Of a stretch of DNA of 64,000 nt, positions 44,066 to 53,271 are shown in pieces. Position numbers and translations under genes: made by a program. The notes beneath the pieces are model-generated. The model ran no database searches. It saw only the letters and a program-made list of their open reading frames with translations, and was not told where the DNA came from. The DNA is from Dulcicalothrix desertica PCC 7102. Lineage in GTDB: Bacteria > Cyanobacteriota > Cyanobacteriia > Cyanobacteriales > Nostocaceae. The stretch lies in the NCBI RefSeq assembly GCF_003991905.1, contig NZ_RSCL01000017.1, positions 1-64,000 of the forward strand, given 5' to 3'. Every line of letters begins with the position of its first letter. The stretch's first letter is position 1.

Positions 44066-46186
44066 TTAATTACGCTTCAGTTTCCATAAGCGTATAATAC
44101 TACCACGATTACCTTCACCACTTGCAAGTAATTTTCCATCTGGACTAAATGCTAAAGCTTCTATTTCTTGCTGATGAGCTTTAAAACTATGAACTTCTTC
44201 CATTTTGTTTATATCCCAAATTTTGATTGTGCCATCATGATGACCACTTGCTAAAATCGCTTCTTTGGGATGAAAAGCCAAAGTTAAAACAATTTCAGGC
44301 ACTGATAGTGTCTGAATCTCATTATGTTCTTGAACATTCCACAGTCTTAGCGTTAAATCCCAACCTCCACTAGCTAATATTTTATCGTCTGGGCTAAATG
44401 CAATTGCCTTGATATAATCTGTGTGACCAGTAAGATTACAAATCAAATTTTTAGTATGTAAGTTCCACAATGCAATTTCTTGGTTATACCTAGCCGCTAA
44501 GATTTTTCCTTGTGAACTTAGTGCCATTAAATAGCTATATCTAGAATCTAATATTGAAAAACTTAGCTCTTGTCCAGTTTCCAAATTCCATAGCTGAACA
44601 GCTTGTTCATCAAAACGTCTTGCAAGTACCTTTCTGTCTGCGCTAATTGCAATATGAGCCTCACAAGAATAGCCTCCATCACCTGAAAAGTTGTAATCAC
44701 TACCATTTTTTCGGCTTGAGTTTACATTTTTACGTTCAAAATTACCACAGAAATCGCTAGTTACTAAAATTTGATGTGATTTGTTGTCAGTATCAGTAAA
44801 AGCAACATAAGGGTAATAGCTAGTAAAAGATTGTAAGTAACCATATATTTCCTTTCTGGTTTCTATTTGCCACACCTTTGTATCTTCAGCACTTTTACTG
44901 GCTAGAAGTTTACTATCTGGGCTAAAAGATAAAGACTGAACAGCTGCTTTATGTCCATCAAAAATATAGATTTTATTTCCAGTTTGTTTATCTATCAGTT
45001 CAATTTGTCCATTTGTGTCGGGTGCGCTTCTAGCAATAAAGCAACCATTGGGGCTATATGCTTGAGTTTGAATACCACTTGAGTAACCTTTGAGAGTACG
45101 TGTTTCATGACCAATATCATGTAGTTCAAAGGGTTCTCCTGTACCTACTACTCCTACACCTTTTCCATTGGAATCAAACACAAGAGAGGTAAAATTAGCA
45201 GAATGATGTTTGAGGTTACTTATTAAATCTCCTGTAAATGGATTCCATAATTTTAATTCGTTGACGTAGAAGCTATGATATATAGTTTGACCATTAGAAC
45301 TAAAAGCCACCGATACAACTGCTTCTCTTGGAATATTTATCTTATTTATTTCCTGGCTAGAATGTAAATCTATAATAACAATTTTTCTATAATTATTGTA
45401 ATAAGCAAATAAATTCCCATCTTGGCTAAATGTAAAATATTTTCCTAGCCCGTCTTTAAATTCTATATGCAAACTGTGTTCTATGATTTGATTGTCAAGT
45501 TTCCCCAATATAGCTAATTCTATATTTGCCTGTTTTGCATCATCAATTTCTGCTCCCCGTAAGTCAGTTTGGGTTAAATTAGCTCCATCTAATTCTGCTT
45601 TGGTTAAATCAGCTTTTTGCAAGTTGGCGCCTGTAAGGTCAGAAAATTGCAATTTACACTCGTACAAATAAGCTTGTTTAAGACTTGCTTTTTTTAGATT
45701 TGCTTTTCGTACTCTGGCTCCTGAAAGGCTCACTTTATCTAAAATACATTCTTCCAGATTAGCTGCTGTAAGTTCAACATCTCCTAATTTTGCTTCTTGA
45801 AGATTAGCTTGAAATAATTGGATACGAGGCATATAAGCAGAATATAGATTACTTTTGATTAAAGTTGCTGCATTTAAATTTGCGGCATCTAGTTTTGCTT
45901 TTTTTAAATTTGCTTCATTTAAATTTGCTTGCCTCAAATCAGCACATTGTAAATCTGCCCTTTCTAGATTAGCTCCACTTAGATTTCCGTTGTTAAGTTT
46001 TGTACCCACAAGTTTTGCTTTACGCAAATTTGCATTACTTAGGTTAATTCCTGATAAGTCAAGTTGACTGAGGTCAGCATTCTCTAAATTAAGTTGAGCA
46101 AACTCACGTTTTCCACACTGGTATGCTTCTAAAAGGTTTTTCACTGATTCTGTAATAATTGAATTATTTAAGTTGTTTTCTAGCAT
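44066..46186 (-). CDS. Pentapeptide-repeat plus WD40-repeat protein
   Basis: 706 residues. Residues about 30-220 are pentapeptide repeats of the A(D/N)LxX type (LSNANLRKAKL, GANLERADLQCADL), a right-handed beta helix. The rest (about 240-700) is WD40-type beta-propeller repeats (VAFSSNGQTIY, LSFSPDSKLLASKSAEDTKV, IAFSPDDKILASGGWDLTLR, FHPKEAILASGHHDGTIKIWD). No catalytic domain. Such proteins are usually scaffolds in cyanobacteria. Co-directional with the LRV gene 55 bp upstream. Confidence 0.88.
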   Translation of the reverse strand: MLENNLNNSIITESVKNLLEAYQCGKREFAQLNLENADLSQLDLSGINLSNANLRKAKLVGTKLNNGNLSGANLERADLQCADLRQANLNEANLKKAKLDAANLNAATLIKSNLYSAYMPRIQLFQANLQEAKLGDVELTAANLEECILDKVSLSGARVRKANLKKASLKQAYLYECKLQFSDLTGANLQKADLTKAELDGANLTQTDLRGAEIDDAKQANIELAILGKLDNQIIEHSLHIEFKDGLGKYFTFSQDGNLFAYYNNYRKIVIIDLHSSQEINKINIPREAVVSVAFSSNGQTIYHSFYVNELKLWNPFTGDLISNLKHHSANFTSLVFDSNGKGVGVVGTGEPFELHDIGHETRTLKGYSSGIQTQAYSPNGCFIARSAPDTNGQIELIDKQTGNKIYIFDGHKAAVQSLSFSPDSKLLASKSAEDTKVWQIETRKEIYGYLQSFTSYYPYVAFTDTDNKSHQILVTSDFCGNFERKNVNSSRKNGSDYNFSGDGGYSCEAHIAISADRKVLARRFDEQAVQLWNLETGQELSFSILDSRYSYLMALSSQGKILAARYNQEIALWNLHTKNLICNLTGHTDYIKAIAFSPDDKILASGGWDLTLRLWNVQEHNEIQTLSVPEIVLTLAFHPKEAILASGHHDGTIKIWDINKMEEVHSFKAHQQEIEALAFSPDGKLLASGEGNRGSIIRLWKLKRN

Positions 46187-46241
46187 ATAAGAATTTTTTG
46201 TAGCTAATTATGAATTTAGATTTTAAATCGTAATTTTCAAC

Positions 46242-48296
46242 TTATCTTTTTAATGAATGTTTGGCAGCAGCACAAACTAATTGATTACTATCATGTGTGA
46301 GTTTCTTAAGAGTTTCTAAAGAAGTATTTAAATTTTGAGCAACAGCAAAACGTTCAAGCCAGGAAATCGATAAACTTTTTTTTTGTAGTATTTCTTGAGA
46401 GATTTGGGGTTGAAGTAATGCAATATAAGTAACTATATATGATTTATAGTTTGTGTAGTAATTTATGACTAAATTTAAACAACTTGGATTATTAAATATA
46501 AAATATGGATTGATTTTTAAATAATCTGCTGCGTATTCTCCGCAAAGAATGCGTTGTATAGAATCTTTAGACAAATTAGGATTTATCATTGCTTTCTCGC
46601 GAAGTTCGTTTTCTCTATTTTTAGCAAACTCTTCAAGAACTACAGTCGAAGTATTTAGATTTTGCGTTACTGCTAGACGGACTTTATATTGTTTATCATT
46701 GGCTAAGTCAGCAAGGCTTTCTACAGGAGTATTGGGATTTTTAGCAACAGCTTCACGCACTTGATACTCACCAGTTTGAGCTAGTTGTGTTAGTAGATCG
46801 GTAGGTAAATCAACTCGACTAGCAAGGAAGGTGCGAGCGGTTTGTTCTCCCTCTTGTATTAGTCTTTGCAAAATTGTTTCTAGAGAACTAGTACTTTCTT
46901 CTGCCAAAATATCCAAAATACTATCTTTTTCTGCACGTTCATACTGCTTTGACATTTGATAGCCAATAGTGTCCAATACCGATGTATCTCTTGCTAAATT
47001 CTTAAAAATAGTCTTTATTGGTGTGTTTGGATTGCGTGCTATTTCCCATCGAACGCTCCAAGAGTCATCGTCAGCTAATTGTTCTAAAATGTTGGTTGGT
47101 GTATTATAATTTTGAGCAACAGCTTTACGAATTTTTTCGTGAGGACTTTTAGAGAACTCTGAAAGCCATTCAGGTAAAGCGTTAGGATGTTCTGCAACGA
47201 CTAAGGGTTGTTTTTCTATAAATTTTTGTAAGATAAAGTGTGATGTATTCTTATAACTCAGAAAATCCACATCATACTCACACTGTTTTGCTTTAAATGT
47301 CCTAGTTGCTATTTGTGCAGTTCTTGTATCTGTGCCGTTTATTAGTTCTTGTATAAAACTTAGGGATGTATTTGGGTTTTGAGCAACTTTTTCCCTAGAA
47401 ATACTATAGTTTTCTTCTGCTATGCTCTCTAAAATATCTGAAGGTGTATTTGGATTACCTGCAAGTCCAGAACGAACACTTCCTAATCCAGGGACTGCTT
47501 GACAGTCATTTATTAGTTGCAATAAAACATCTGTAGGTATATGACAGTTTCTAGCGACATCATAGCGTATTCGTGAATTTTGATGGCAGGCTAATTGCTT
47601 TAAAATATTAGGAGAGGTAGCAGGAGAATTTGCTAATGTACTGCATAAATCTCCATAACCCGAATTTTTCACCCAATATTCGATAATATAATGTGGAATA
47701 TGGCAAATCTGAGCTAAAACAGCAAGGACATTAAGAATATTACGTTCGTCTCTGTAAGGCAAAGACATATTTCCTTGAATAACTTCTCTTGCTTTTTCTT
47801 CATATCCTGTTAACTCTCCAGCAAAGTTGACGTGCAAACGAGCAGATTCTGCAACTTGGGCATCTCGGCTTTGAGTTAATCGTTCTAAAACCTTTTTGGA
47901 TGTTTGAATATTATTCGCTAGTGCCAATTGTACTTCCACATCAGCTTTGTGTGCTGCTTGCTCTAAGATAAACTGTGGCACATTATCCAGCCTCAAAATA
48001 CTTCGTAGTGTAGGCAGGGGAATTTCTGCAACCAAGTTAGGATTTTCTAGTAACAACAGTGAAAATACGGGGTTTTCTACTAACTGCGTTGGAAATTCGG
48101 CGCCCAATCTTAAAAGTACATCTGCTGGAGTATTGGGATTTGCTGCAACTGCTCTGCGAGTATCTTTGTCTTGAGAGCGTGCTAATTCTTGCAGAAGTTC
48201 AGGGTCGGTGCTTACATCTTCTGCTGCTATTCTTGCTTGCTCTAAATTATTGGCAAGATTCGCGTTTACAAGCTGAGGAGTAGTTTTTTCATCCAT
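46242..48296 (-). CDS. Leucine-rich-repeat-variant (LRV) protein
   Basis: 684 residues, built almost entirely of about 24-residue LRV repeats of the type VRxxVAxNPNTPxxxLxxLA (for example VAANPNTPADVLLRLG, VAQNYNTPTNILEQLADD, VAKNPNTPVESLADLAND, VTQNLNTSTVVLEEFAKN). The LRV fold alternates alpha and 3-10 helices and gives a rod for protein or nucleic acid binding. Classic LRV proteins carry an N-terminal Fe-S cluster; no such Cys cluster is visible here. Function unknown. Upstream partner of the pentapeptide/WD40 gene. Confidence 0.85.
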   Translation of the reverse strand: MDEKTTPQLVNANLANNLEQARIAAEDVSTDPELLQELARSQDKDTRRAVAANPNTPADVLLRLGAEFPTQLVENPVFSLLLLENPNLVAEIPLPTLRSILRLDNVPQFILEQAAHKADVEVQLALANNIQTSKKVLERLTQSRDAQVAESARLHVNFAGELTGYEEKAREVIQGNMSLPYRDERNILNVLAVLAQICHIPHYIIEYWVKNSGYGDLCSTLANSPATSPNILKQLACHQNSRIRYDVARNCHIPTDVLLQLINDCQAVPGLGSVRSGLAGNPNTPSDILESIAEENYSISREKVAQNPNTSLSFIQELINGTDTRTAQIATRTFKAKQCEYDVDFLSYKNTSHFILQKFIEKQPLVVAEHPNALPEWLSEFSKSPHEKIRKAVAQNYNTPTNILEQLADDDSWSVRWEIARNPNTPIKTIFKNLARDTSVLDTIGYQMSKQYERAEKDSILDILAEESTSSLETILQRLIQEGEQTARTFLASRVDLPTDLLTQLAQTGEYQVREAVAKNPNTPVESLADLANDKQYKVRLAVTQNLNTSTVVLEEFAKNRENELREKAMINPNLSKDSIQRILCGEYAADYLKINPYFIFNNPSCLNLVINYYTNYKSYIVTYIALLQPQISQEILQKKSLSISWLERFAVAQNLNTSLETLKKLTHDSNQLVCAAAKHSLKR

Positions 48297-48568
48297 TTTT
48301 GGAGTTAGATTGCAAGGTGGATGCTAGCCTGGTTAGTGTTTATAGTAAGTTCAGCACACGGTAATAATTGCCACTCACTTCTTAACGCACGTGCAAGCTC
48401 TAATCATCTATACTATTGCTCTTTTTGCCTAACAGTCACCTTGGTAAACACGTAAATACGCTCTGACTCTTAAGCTAGCGTAGCTCAAGCAATTTATAAG
48501 TAATTACCGCTAAAGCACGCTATAAGTTTTTCGTAATTACGGCGCCTCTTAAACGCTTAGTACAAATG

Positions 48569-49759
48569 CTATCTAAATGCCGCTTTCAAATCTAATTGAT
48601 TTAAAAAAGCTTCTAGCTCTAATTTAATTACAACTTCGCCTGATAAACAACCATTATATTTTACTTCATACACACCTTCACTTACTTCTCGAAAATGTAT
48701 TATTTTACCTGCGCGTTTTGCATTGGATAGTTTTTGCACTTCGGGTGGCGTTATTTCTATTACATGGCGCCGTTCTAATGGAGTAAGTACTTCCCAAGCT
48801 TGATATTTATATTGGCTGTGAGTATTGAGTGCTTCGCTAATCTCCTGCCAAGTATGTGCTGTAGTCAATGTCTCAACCAAAATGTCTACGGGTGTTTTTT
48901 CGGCTACAGATAAGGAAGGTGAAGTTAATATCTGATAATTTTCTATTTCGTCATCTTGTTCTGGTTCTGGCTCATTCCAAGCATCTTGAACTAAGTTATT
49001 TTCATTCTCTAAACCATTGACTGGCGCCTCGGACAAATAGATAGTAGCTTCTCCAACCTCTTCATCTTGCTCCCATAAGTCTAAGAACTCTTCTTCTCTC
49101 ATACCCAACTCCGAAGTGTAAACCAATTGCCCATCCTGACGCGCTTTTCTTAATGCTACAGCATCTCTAATAATTTCCTGAAAAGTTAGACCTTCGGCAT
49201 CAGCCATTGCTTGAAGGGTTATTCCGGTAAGTTCATCTGTTTCATGAATAGGAGGTATTTGTGCAAATCTACCACCCTCTGGGATTCGACGCCAAATACT
49301 ATTTTTATCTTCTTGCTTTGTTTGTCTTGGCTTTCGGCAATTAGCGATGAGTCCACGCACTGCATCTTGGGTAATTTTCGGTAGTGTCGAAAGCCGCTTG
49401 ATAACTGACTGATATTTTTTGACGTTTCCAGCTAGTTGGAAAATTGTGCGGGGTTCAATTAAAGCAAGTTCATGGGCTTGATAATTTTGAAAAGCATCTG
49501 CTACCTTGAGGTAACGCTTTTCTTCGCCTTTCCATCCAAATTTACTTAACAACTGCTTGAACTCTATTTTCGTAAGCAATACTTTTTGTTCGGCAAGCCA
49601 AAAAGCAAAGTCTAATAAACGCGCTGTAGCACCAAATATATTGGCGCCAGGAGTTACCGCACGGTCTGTAATAAAAGATAGATATTCGTAGAACTCGGTC
49701 TCGATATTCGAGAGAAAGTTAAAATCGGAGGTGCCGAAACCCTGAATCTGTGTCATCAT
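48569..49759 (-). CDS. Hypothetical protein, 396 residues
   Basis: No family recognised. The N-terminal half (1-140) is helical and could be a DNA-related or winged-helix domain (KWGFxx type: LLSKFGWKGEEKRYLKVADAF). The central 150-280 region is acidic and proline-rich (EVGEATIYLSEAPVNGLE, WNEPEPEQDDEIE) and the C terminus has a small beta domain (VSEGVYEVKYNGCLSGEVV). It diverges from the RHH/coiled-coil gene at 49981 with a 221-bp gap that carries a palindrome. Such divergent pairs often share a regulator; function unknown. Confidence 0.5.
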   Translation of the reverse strand: MMTQIQGFGTSDFNFLSNIETEFYEYLSFITDRAVTPGANIFGATARLLDFAFWLAEQKVLLTKIEFKQLLSKFGWKGEEKRYLKVADAFQNYQAHELALIEPRTIFQLAGNVKKYQSVIKRLSTLPKITQDAVRGLIANCRKPRQTKQEDKNSIWRRIPEGGRFAQIPPIHETDELTGITLQAMADAEGLTFQEIIRDAVALRKARQDGQLVYTSELGMREEEFLDLWEQDEEVGEATIYLSEAPVNGLENENNLVQDAWNEPEPEQDDEIENYQILTSPSLSVAEKTPVDILVETLTTAHTWQEISEALNTHSQYKYQAWEVLTPLERRHVIEITPPEVQKLSNAKRAGKIIHFREVSEGVYEVKYNGCLSGEVVIKLELEAFLNQLDLKAAFR

Positions 49760-49880
49760 GGCTGTATAGTTTTTTGATTGGGTGTCTACTTAATCCTTAG
49801 AGGACTATTGTGGACACTTTGTTTTTCGTTTGCTTGATATTCGATGCATAACCATCTAATCAAGCGCAGAGCTACATGTC

Positions 49881-49901
49881 TGTTACACCAATGGTATAAC
49901 A
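49881..49901. promoter_or_regulatory. Operator-like palindrome between divergent genes
   Basis: TGTTACACC and GGTATAACA (one mismatch in nine) are separated by 3 bp, between the 396-residue gene start (49759) and the RHH gene start (49981). It is a good candidate site for autoregulation by the RHH-type protein; binding is inference. Confidence 0.45.
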
Positions 49902-49980
49902 ATTACGTACATAAGTCAACAATTTTGCGCCAAATGATTAAAATTAAGAAGTGGAGTAAAAATTGTTTATTTAAGGATTT

Positions 49981-50268
49981 ATGAAAAAGCAAGAGATGAT
50001 GAAGCTAGATGAACGCATTGCAATCAGAATCGACAAGCAAACGAAAGATGAATTTATGCGGCGCCTGGAGGAAGAAGGGAAAAACGCCTCCGATATTATA
50101 CTGAAGTGGATAAAATCTTATGTAGCTTCTGAACCAAAGGCAGAAGTAGATTTGCAGAAAATCAGCGAGGAATTGGAAAGCTTAAAGCGGCAAGTAGCTG
50201 ATTTGGAAAGGCTTAAGCAGGAAGTTGCGATGATGCGTAGCGAATTTATTGCAAAATCAGCAGCCTGA
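49981..50268 (+). CDS. RHH-type DNA-binding protein with coiled coil
   Basis: 95 residues. Residues 8-50 look like a ribbon-helix-helix DNA-binding part (ERIAIRIDKQTKDEFMRRLEEEG, then NASDIILKWIKSYV), followed by a coiled coil (about 58-90; EELESLKRQVADLERLKQEV). Such proteins bind DNA as dimers and may oligomerise through the coil. Divergent from the 396-residue gene. It is 85 bp upstream of the GNAT gene, which may or may not be in the same transcript. Confidence 0.6.
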   Translation: MKKQEMMKLDERIAIRIDKQTKDEFMRRLEEEGKNASDIILKWIKSYVASEPKAEVDLQKISEELESLKRQVADLERLKQEVAMMRSEFIAKSAA

Positions 50269-50353
50269 AAAATATATTAATGGCTAGTAATTTTATTGCG
50301 ATTGATGGCACAGGGAATATATTTGTGGGTAATAACGCTACTTTGGTAGTTAT

Positions 50354-50779
50354 ATGAGCCAAAAATGTGCCATTGTTTTTGAAGAAAAGCCTGATAGTGT
50401 ATTTACAGACGCTATTCAAGAAGGAATTAATCAGTTTAACCAAGAGCAAGCTGGAGACTATAACTATAAAAAGTTGTGTCTGTCACTTCGAGATGCTGAA
50501 CAGAAAATAGTCGGTGGGTTGGTTGGAGAAACGTACTGGGAATGCTTTTATATTGAACTTTTTTGGATTAGCGAGCCATACCGTAAAGATGGGTATGGGA
50601 GTACTATTTTACAAATGGCTGAGGATGAAGCGCGCAGCAGGGGTGTAAAACAGGTTTTTCTCAATACTTTTAGCTTTCAGGCGTCTGATTTTTACCAAAA
50701 ATATGGTTATCGAGTGTTTGGCGAGTTACCAAATTTTCCACCTGGTCATAAGTGTTATTTCTTAACCAAGAACTTGTAA
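50354..50779 (+). CDS. GNAT-family N-acetyltransferase
   Basis: 141 residues with the GNAT fold. Motif A region is IVGGLVGETYWECFYIELFW and SEPYRKDGYGSTILQMAEDEARSRG, containing the acetyl-CoA pyrophosphate-binding pattern R/Q-x-x-G-x-G/A as RKDGYGS. The C-terminal strand/helix VKQVFLNTFSFQASDFYQKYGYRVFGEL is typical. Substrate unknown. The frame starts with ATG 50354 after a weak upstream region. Confidence 0.85.
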   Translation: MSQKCAIVFEEKPDSVFTDAIQEGINQFNQEQAGDYNYKKLCLSLRDAEQKIVGGLVGETYWECFYIELFWISEPYRKDGYGSTILQMAEDEARSRGVKQVFLNTFSFQASDFYQKYGYRVFGELPNFPPGHKCYFLTKNL

Positions 50780-50873
50780 ATGCTGTTGGTTGAGGGACAA
50801 AACCCAATATTTCCAATACTTTAGTTAGGTCTTGTTCCTCGACACCAACGGGAGCGCCAACAATTACCGCATG

Positions 50874-52118
50874 TTAAAACTTGACAGGGAATGATTTAAA
50901 TCCTTTAAATGCAATAGTTTGACGCTTTGAGATTGGTTGGTTATTAGCGTCAAAACTTATATTGGGCATTCTTCTAAGTAACGTTTCAAAACAAATTGTC
51001 AGTTCCATACGAGCCAAAACGGCGCCTAAACAAAAATGTATACCTTTACTAAAACCTAAATGCTCGTTATTTGTGCGTGTAATATCAAATACATCAGGTG
51101 AATCAAACTTTTGAGGGTCACGATTTGCGGCACCGAGACCTATGGCAACAATATGACCTTGAGGAATCGTTTTGCCACTGATAGTCACATCTTCTTTAGC
51201 AATGCGGAAAATTATTGGTACGGGAGGGTCAAACCGCATCATTTCTTCAACAGCATACCCAACTAGTTGAGGACTAGATTTAAGCTTATCTAATTGTTCT
51301 GGGTTAGTTAATAAAGCATTAATACCGTTAGGTATCAAATCAGCAGTAGTTACCAGACCAGCACATAAGATTAAGATACATAAGCTGGGAAGTTCATCAA
51401 GATTGAAGCCGTTTTCTTCATAAGCAGTTACCAGCAAACTAATCATATCATCTGTTTTATTACGTTTACGTTCCTCAATCATATGATTGATGTACTCTGT
51501 AAATAAAACAGCCGACTTATCCGCTCTTAATGCTAATTCTACAACCTCTTCTCCATTTGGGGCGCCCCAGAAAGTTGCTATATCAATTGCCCATTGTTGA
51601 AATTCAGCTCTTTGATGTTCAGGTACACCCATAATTTTAGCTATCATGAGTGATGGCAAGGGTAAGGACAAATCTTGAACTACATCCATACAACCTCGTG
51701 CTTGCACTTTATCTAACAAACTATTAGTTGTTTCATGAATTATTTCACGCCAACCTTCTAACGCACGAGTTGTAAACCCACTTAGTGATACTTTCCGCAT
51801 TCTCGTATGTTCAGGTGGGTCTTTATCTACCATCATCCCACCTAATAACTTCATAATATTTTTAATCGCGTCTTTATCAAGATTTAATAGTTTACTGGCG
51901 TATAATGCTCGCTTATCTGAACTCAATCGTAAATCGCAAACTGCCGCTTCCACATCTTGATAACGACTCAAAAACCAAAACCCCCCTTCCTCAAAGTAGT
52001 AAACAGGCGCCTCGGTTCGCAGCTTTTCGTATAATGGATAAGGGTTTAGCAAAGCTTCTCGTGACAGTAAGTTGTAAACTCTTTTTTCTGAAGCTAATGT
52101 CATATTTCGCCGTTTCAA
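50874..52118 (-). CDS. Cytochrome P450
   Basis: 414 residues, soluble bacterial-type P450. The haem-binding loop is FSKGIHFCLGAVLARME (Cys about 359), the K-helix E-x-x-R is in EEMMRFD (about 291), and the I-helix AGxxT region reads CAGLVTTADL. Length and motif order fit CYP families that act on small substrates; a redox partner is not adjacent. No clear operon partners; the 1.15 kb gap upstream on its promoter side holds repeats and hairpins. Substrate cannot be read from sequence. Confidence 0.92.
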   Translation of the reverse strand: MKRRNMTLASEKRVYNLLSREALLNPYPLYEKLRTEAPVYYFEEGGFWFLSRYQDVEAAVCDLRLSSDKRALYASKLLNLDKDAIKNIMKLLGGMMVDKDPPEHTRMRKVSLSGFTTRALEGWREIIHETTNSLLDKVQARGCMDVVQDLSLPLPSLMIAKIMGVPEHQRAEFQQWAIDIATFWGAPNGEEVVELALRADKSAVLFTEYINHMIEERKRNKTDDMISLLVTAYEENGFNLDELPSLCILILCAGLVTTADLIPNGINALLTNPEQLDKLKSSPQLVGYAVEEMMRFDPPVPIIFRIAKEDVTISGKTIPQGHIVAIGLGAANRDPQKFDSPDVFDITRTNNEHLGFSKGIHFCLGAVLARMELTICFETLLRRMPNISFDANNQPISKRQTIAFKGFKSFPVKF

Positions 52119-52613
52119 GTTGGTTTTGAATAATTTTTATTAATTTACTACCTTGGCAGTATCTAAGCAATTACCTTTAGATAGTTACATCAAATAAATA
52201 TTTATGGTATTTTATATTATTTTTAAATAATAATTAAATTTTTGCTTTCACTTTCATAAAGATAAAGTGATAGGTTTATGAAAACTTTTAAGAATTTTTC
52301 TACTTAATATTATATTATATTGATTGGTAAATATTTTTCAATGAATAACATTGTTGAGAATCTATCCAATAAGGTCTAAGAGGAAGCGAGTTCCGCGTAG
52401 CGGAACGTAAACGGAGTTTTCCCGCTTTCTTAGAATCTAGCGTTTCAAGCTATATACACCAGATGCTTCTACCTGGGCATGACATAGAATGACACTTTTC
52501 AAACAACCTCTAAATATCTCTTGTGGGATAGTAGGAATGAAGCCAACAATATATCAATACGCAGGTATTATTAATCTGTTTATTTACCTGGTGCGATATA
52601 AGTAGACTGATAT

Positions 52614-52689
52614 CTTGTGGGATAGGCGTCCTCGCCTGTCCATTGTTAAATCGATTATTAGGGGCGGGCAGGGATGCCCGCTCTACAAG
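52614..52689. repeat. MITE-like repeat, GGGCATCCCTGCCCG family, copy 3
   Basis: CTTGTGGGATAGGCGTCC and GGATGCCCGCTCTACAAG are the two arms, each partly palindromic, around ATTGTTAAATCGATTATTA. Similar to 18601-18713 and 31855-31914. Another hairpin lies upstream near 52388-52410 (GTTCCGCGTAGCGGAAC). Confidence 0.65.
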
Positions 52690-52863
52690 ATGTTTCACAA
52701 AATATTACAGATACTGGTGTCTAAAACTTGCCATTACGTATGAGGGGTGCCATAATGTAGGGGTCAAGTGCAGTAGGGGTATAAGCAAGTAGGGGTTAAG
52801 CCCCTCGAAGACAGGCGAAATAAGTAATTGGCGATGCATAGCGCCTTAATTTATAAATGATAC

Positions 52864-52918
52864 CGTGATTTACACTGAACTTCAACGGTGGTTAAGTAAG
52901 AATTTCAGTGTAATCACG
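52864..52918. repeat. Long hairpin
   Basis: CGTGATTTACACTGAA (52864-52879) is complementary, with one bulge, to TTCAGTGTAATCACG (52904-52918); loop about 24 nt. It is in the 1153-bp gap 52119-53271 between the P450 and subtilase genes. Elsewhere in that gap I see no gene. Confidence 0.6.
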
Positions 52919-52959
52919 TATTCACTTTAGTCTTATTACTGCTCATAATATCAACCATA

Positions 52960-53060
52960 GCAGTTCGGTGAAAACCGAGGCTAGAATTCCTCCCTGACAA
53001 GTCGAAAAGCCTATCTGAATATGGGCAAAAGTTAAGTTAGAGAGAAAAATCCGGTGGGTA
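52960..53060 (+). other. Possible structured 5' leader of the subtilase gene
   Basis: TCGGT-GAAA-ACCGA (52965-52978) is a stem closed by a GNRA-type loop. Directly next to it, AGGCT (52978-52982) pairs with AGCCT (53008-53012), which encloses CTCCCTGACAAGTCGAAA. This small nested structure lies 210-310 bp upstream of the subtilase start. It does not match a riboswitch class that I can name. The leader function is inference. Confidence 0.3.
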
Positions 53061-53271
53061 AAGCTCAGGAAATTAAAGGTAAAAAAATTAGTAAATTTCC
53101 TTACCTGTATTTTTTTGGCTATCTCGCATAAAATTTTTCTTGACCTTATCTTTTGCCCTTTATTTAAAGTCGTCAGTACTTACATTACCCTCCAAAAAAG
53201 TAAGGTTTAAGCAATCTTGTGTGCCGTGGTCGCACTCTCCACAAAATTAGATTTATAAAAGGATTGAGAAT

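Noticed and set aside
52960-53060. Cobalamin or other known riboswitch
   Set aside because: The conserved core elements of known classes are not visible; only local stems are supported.
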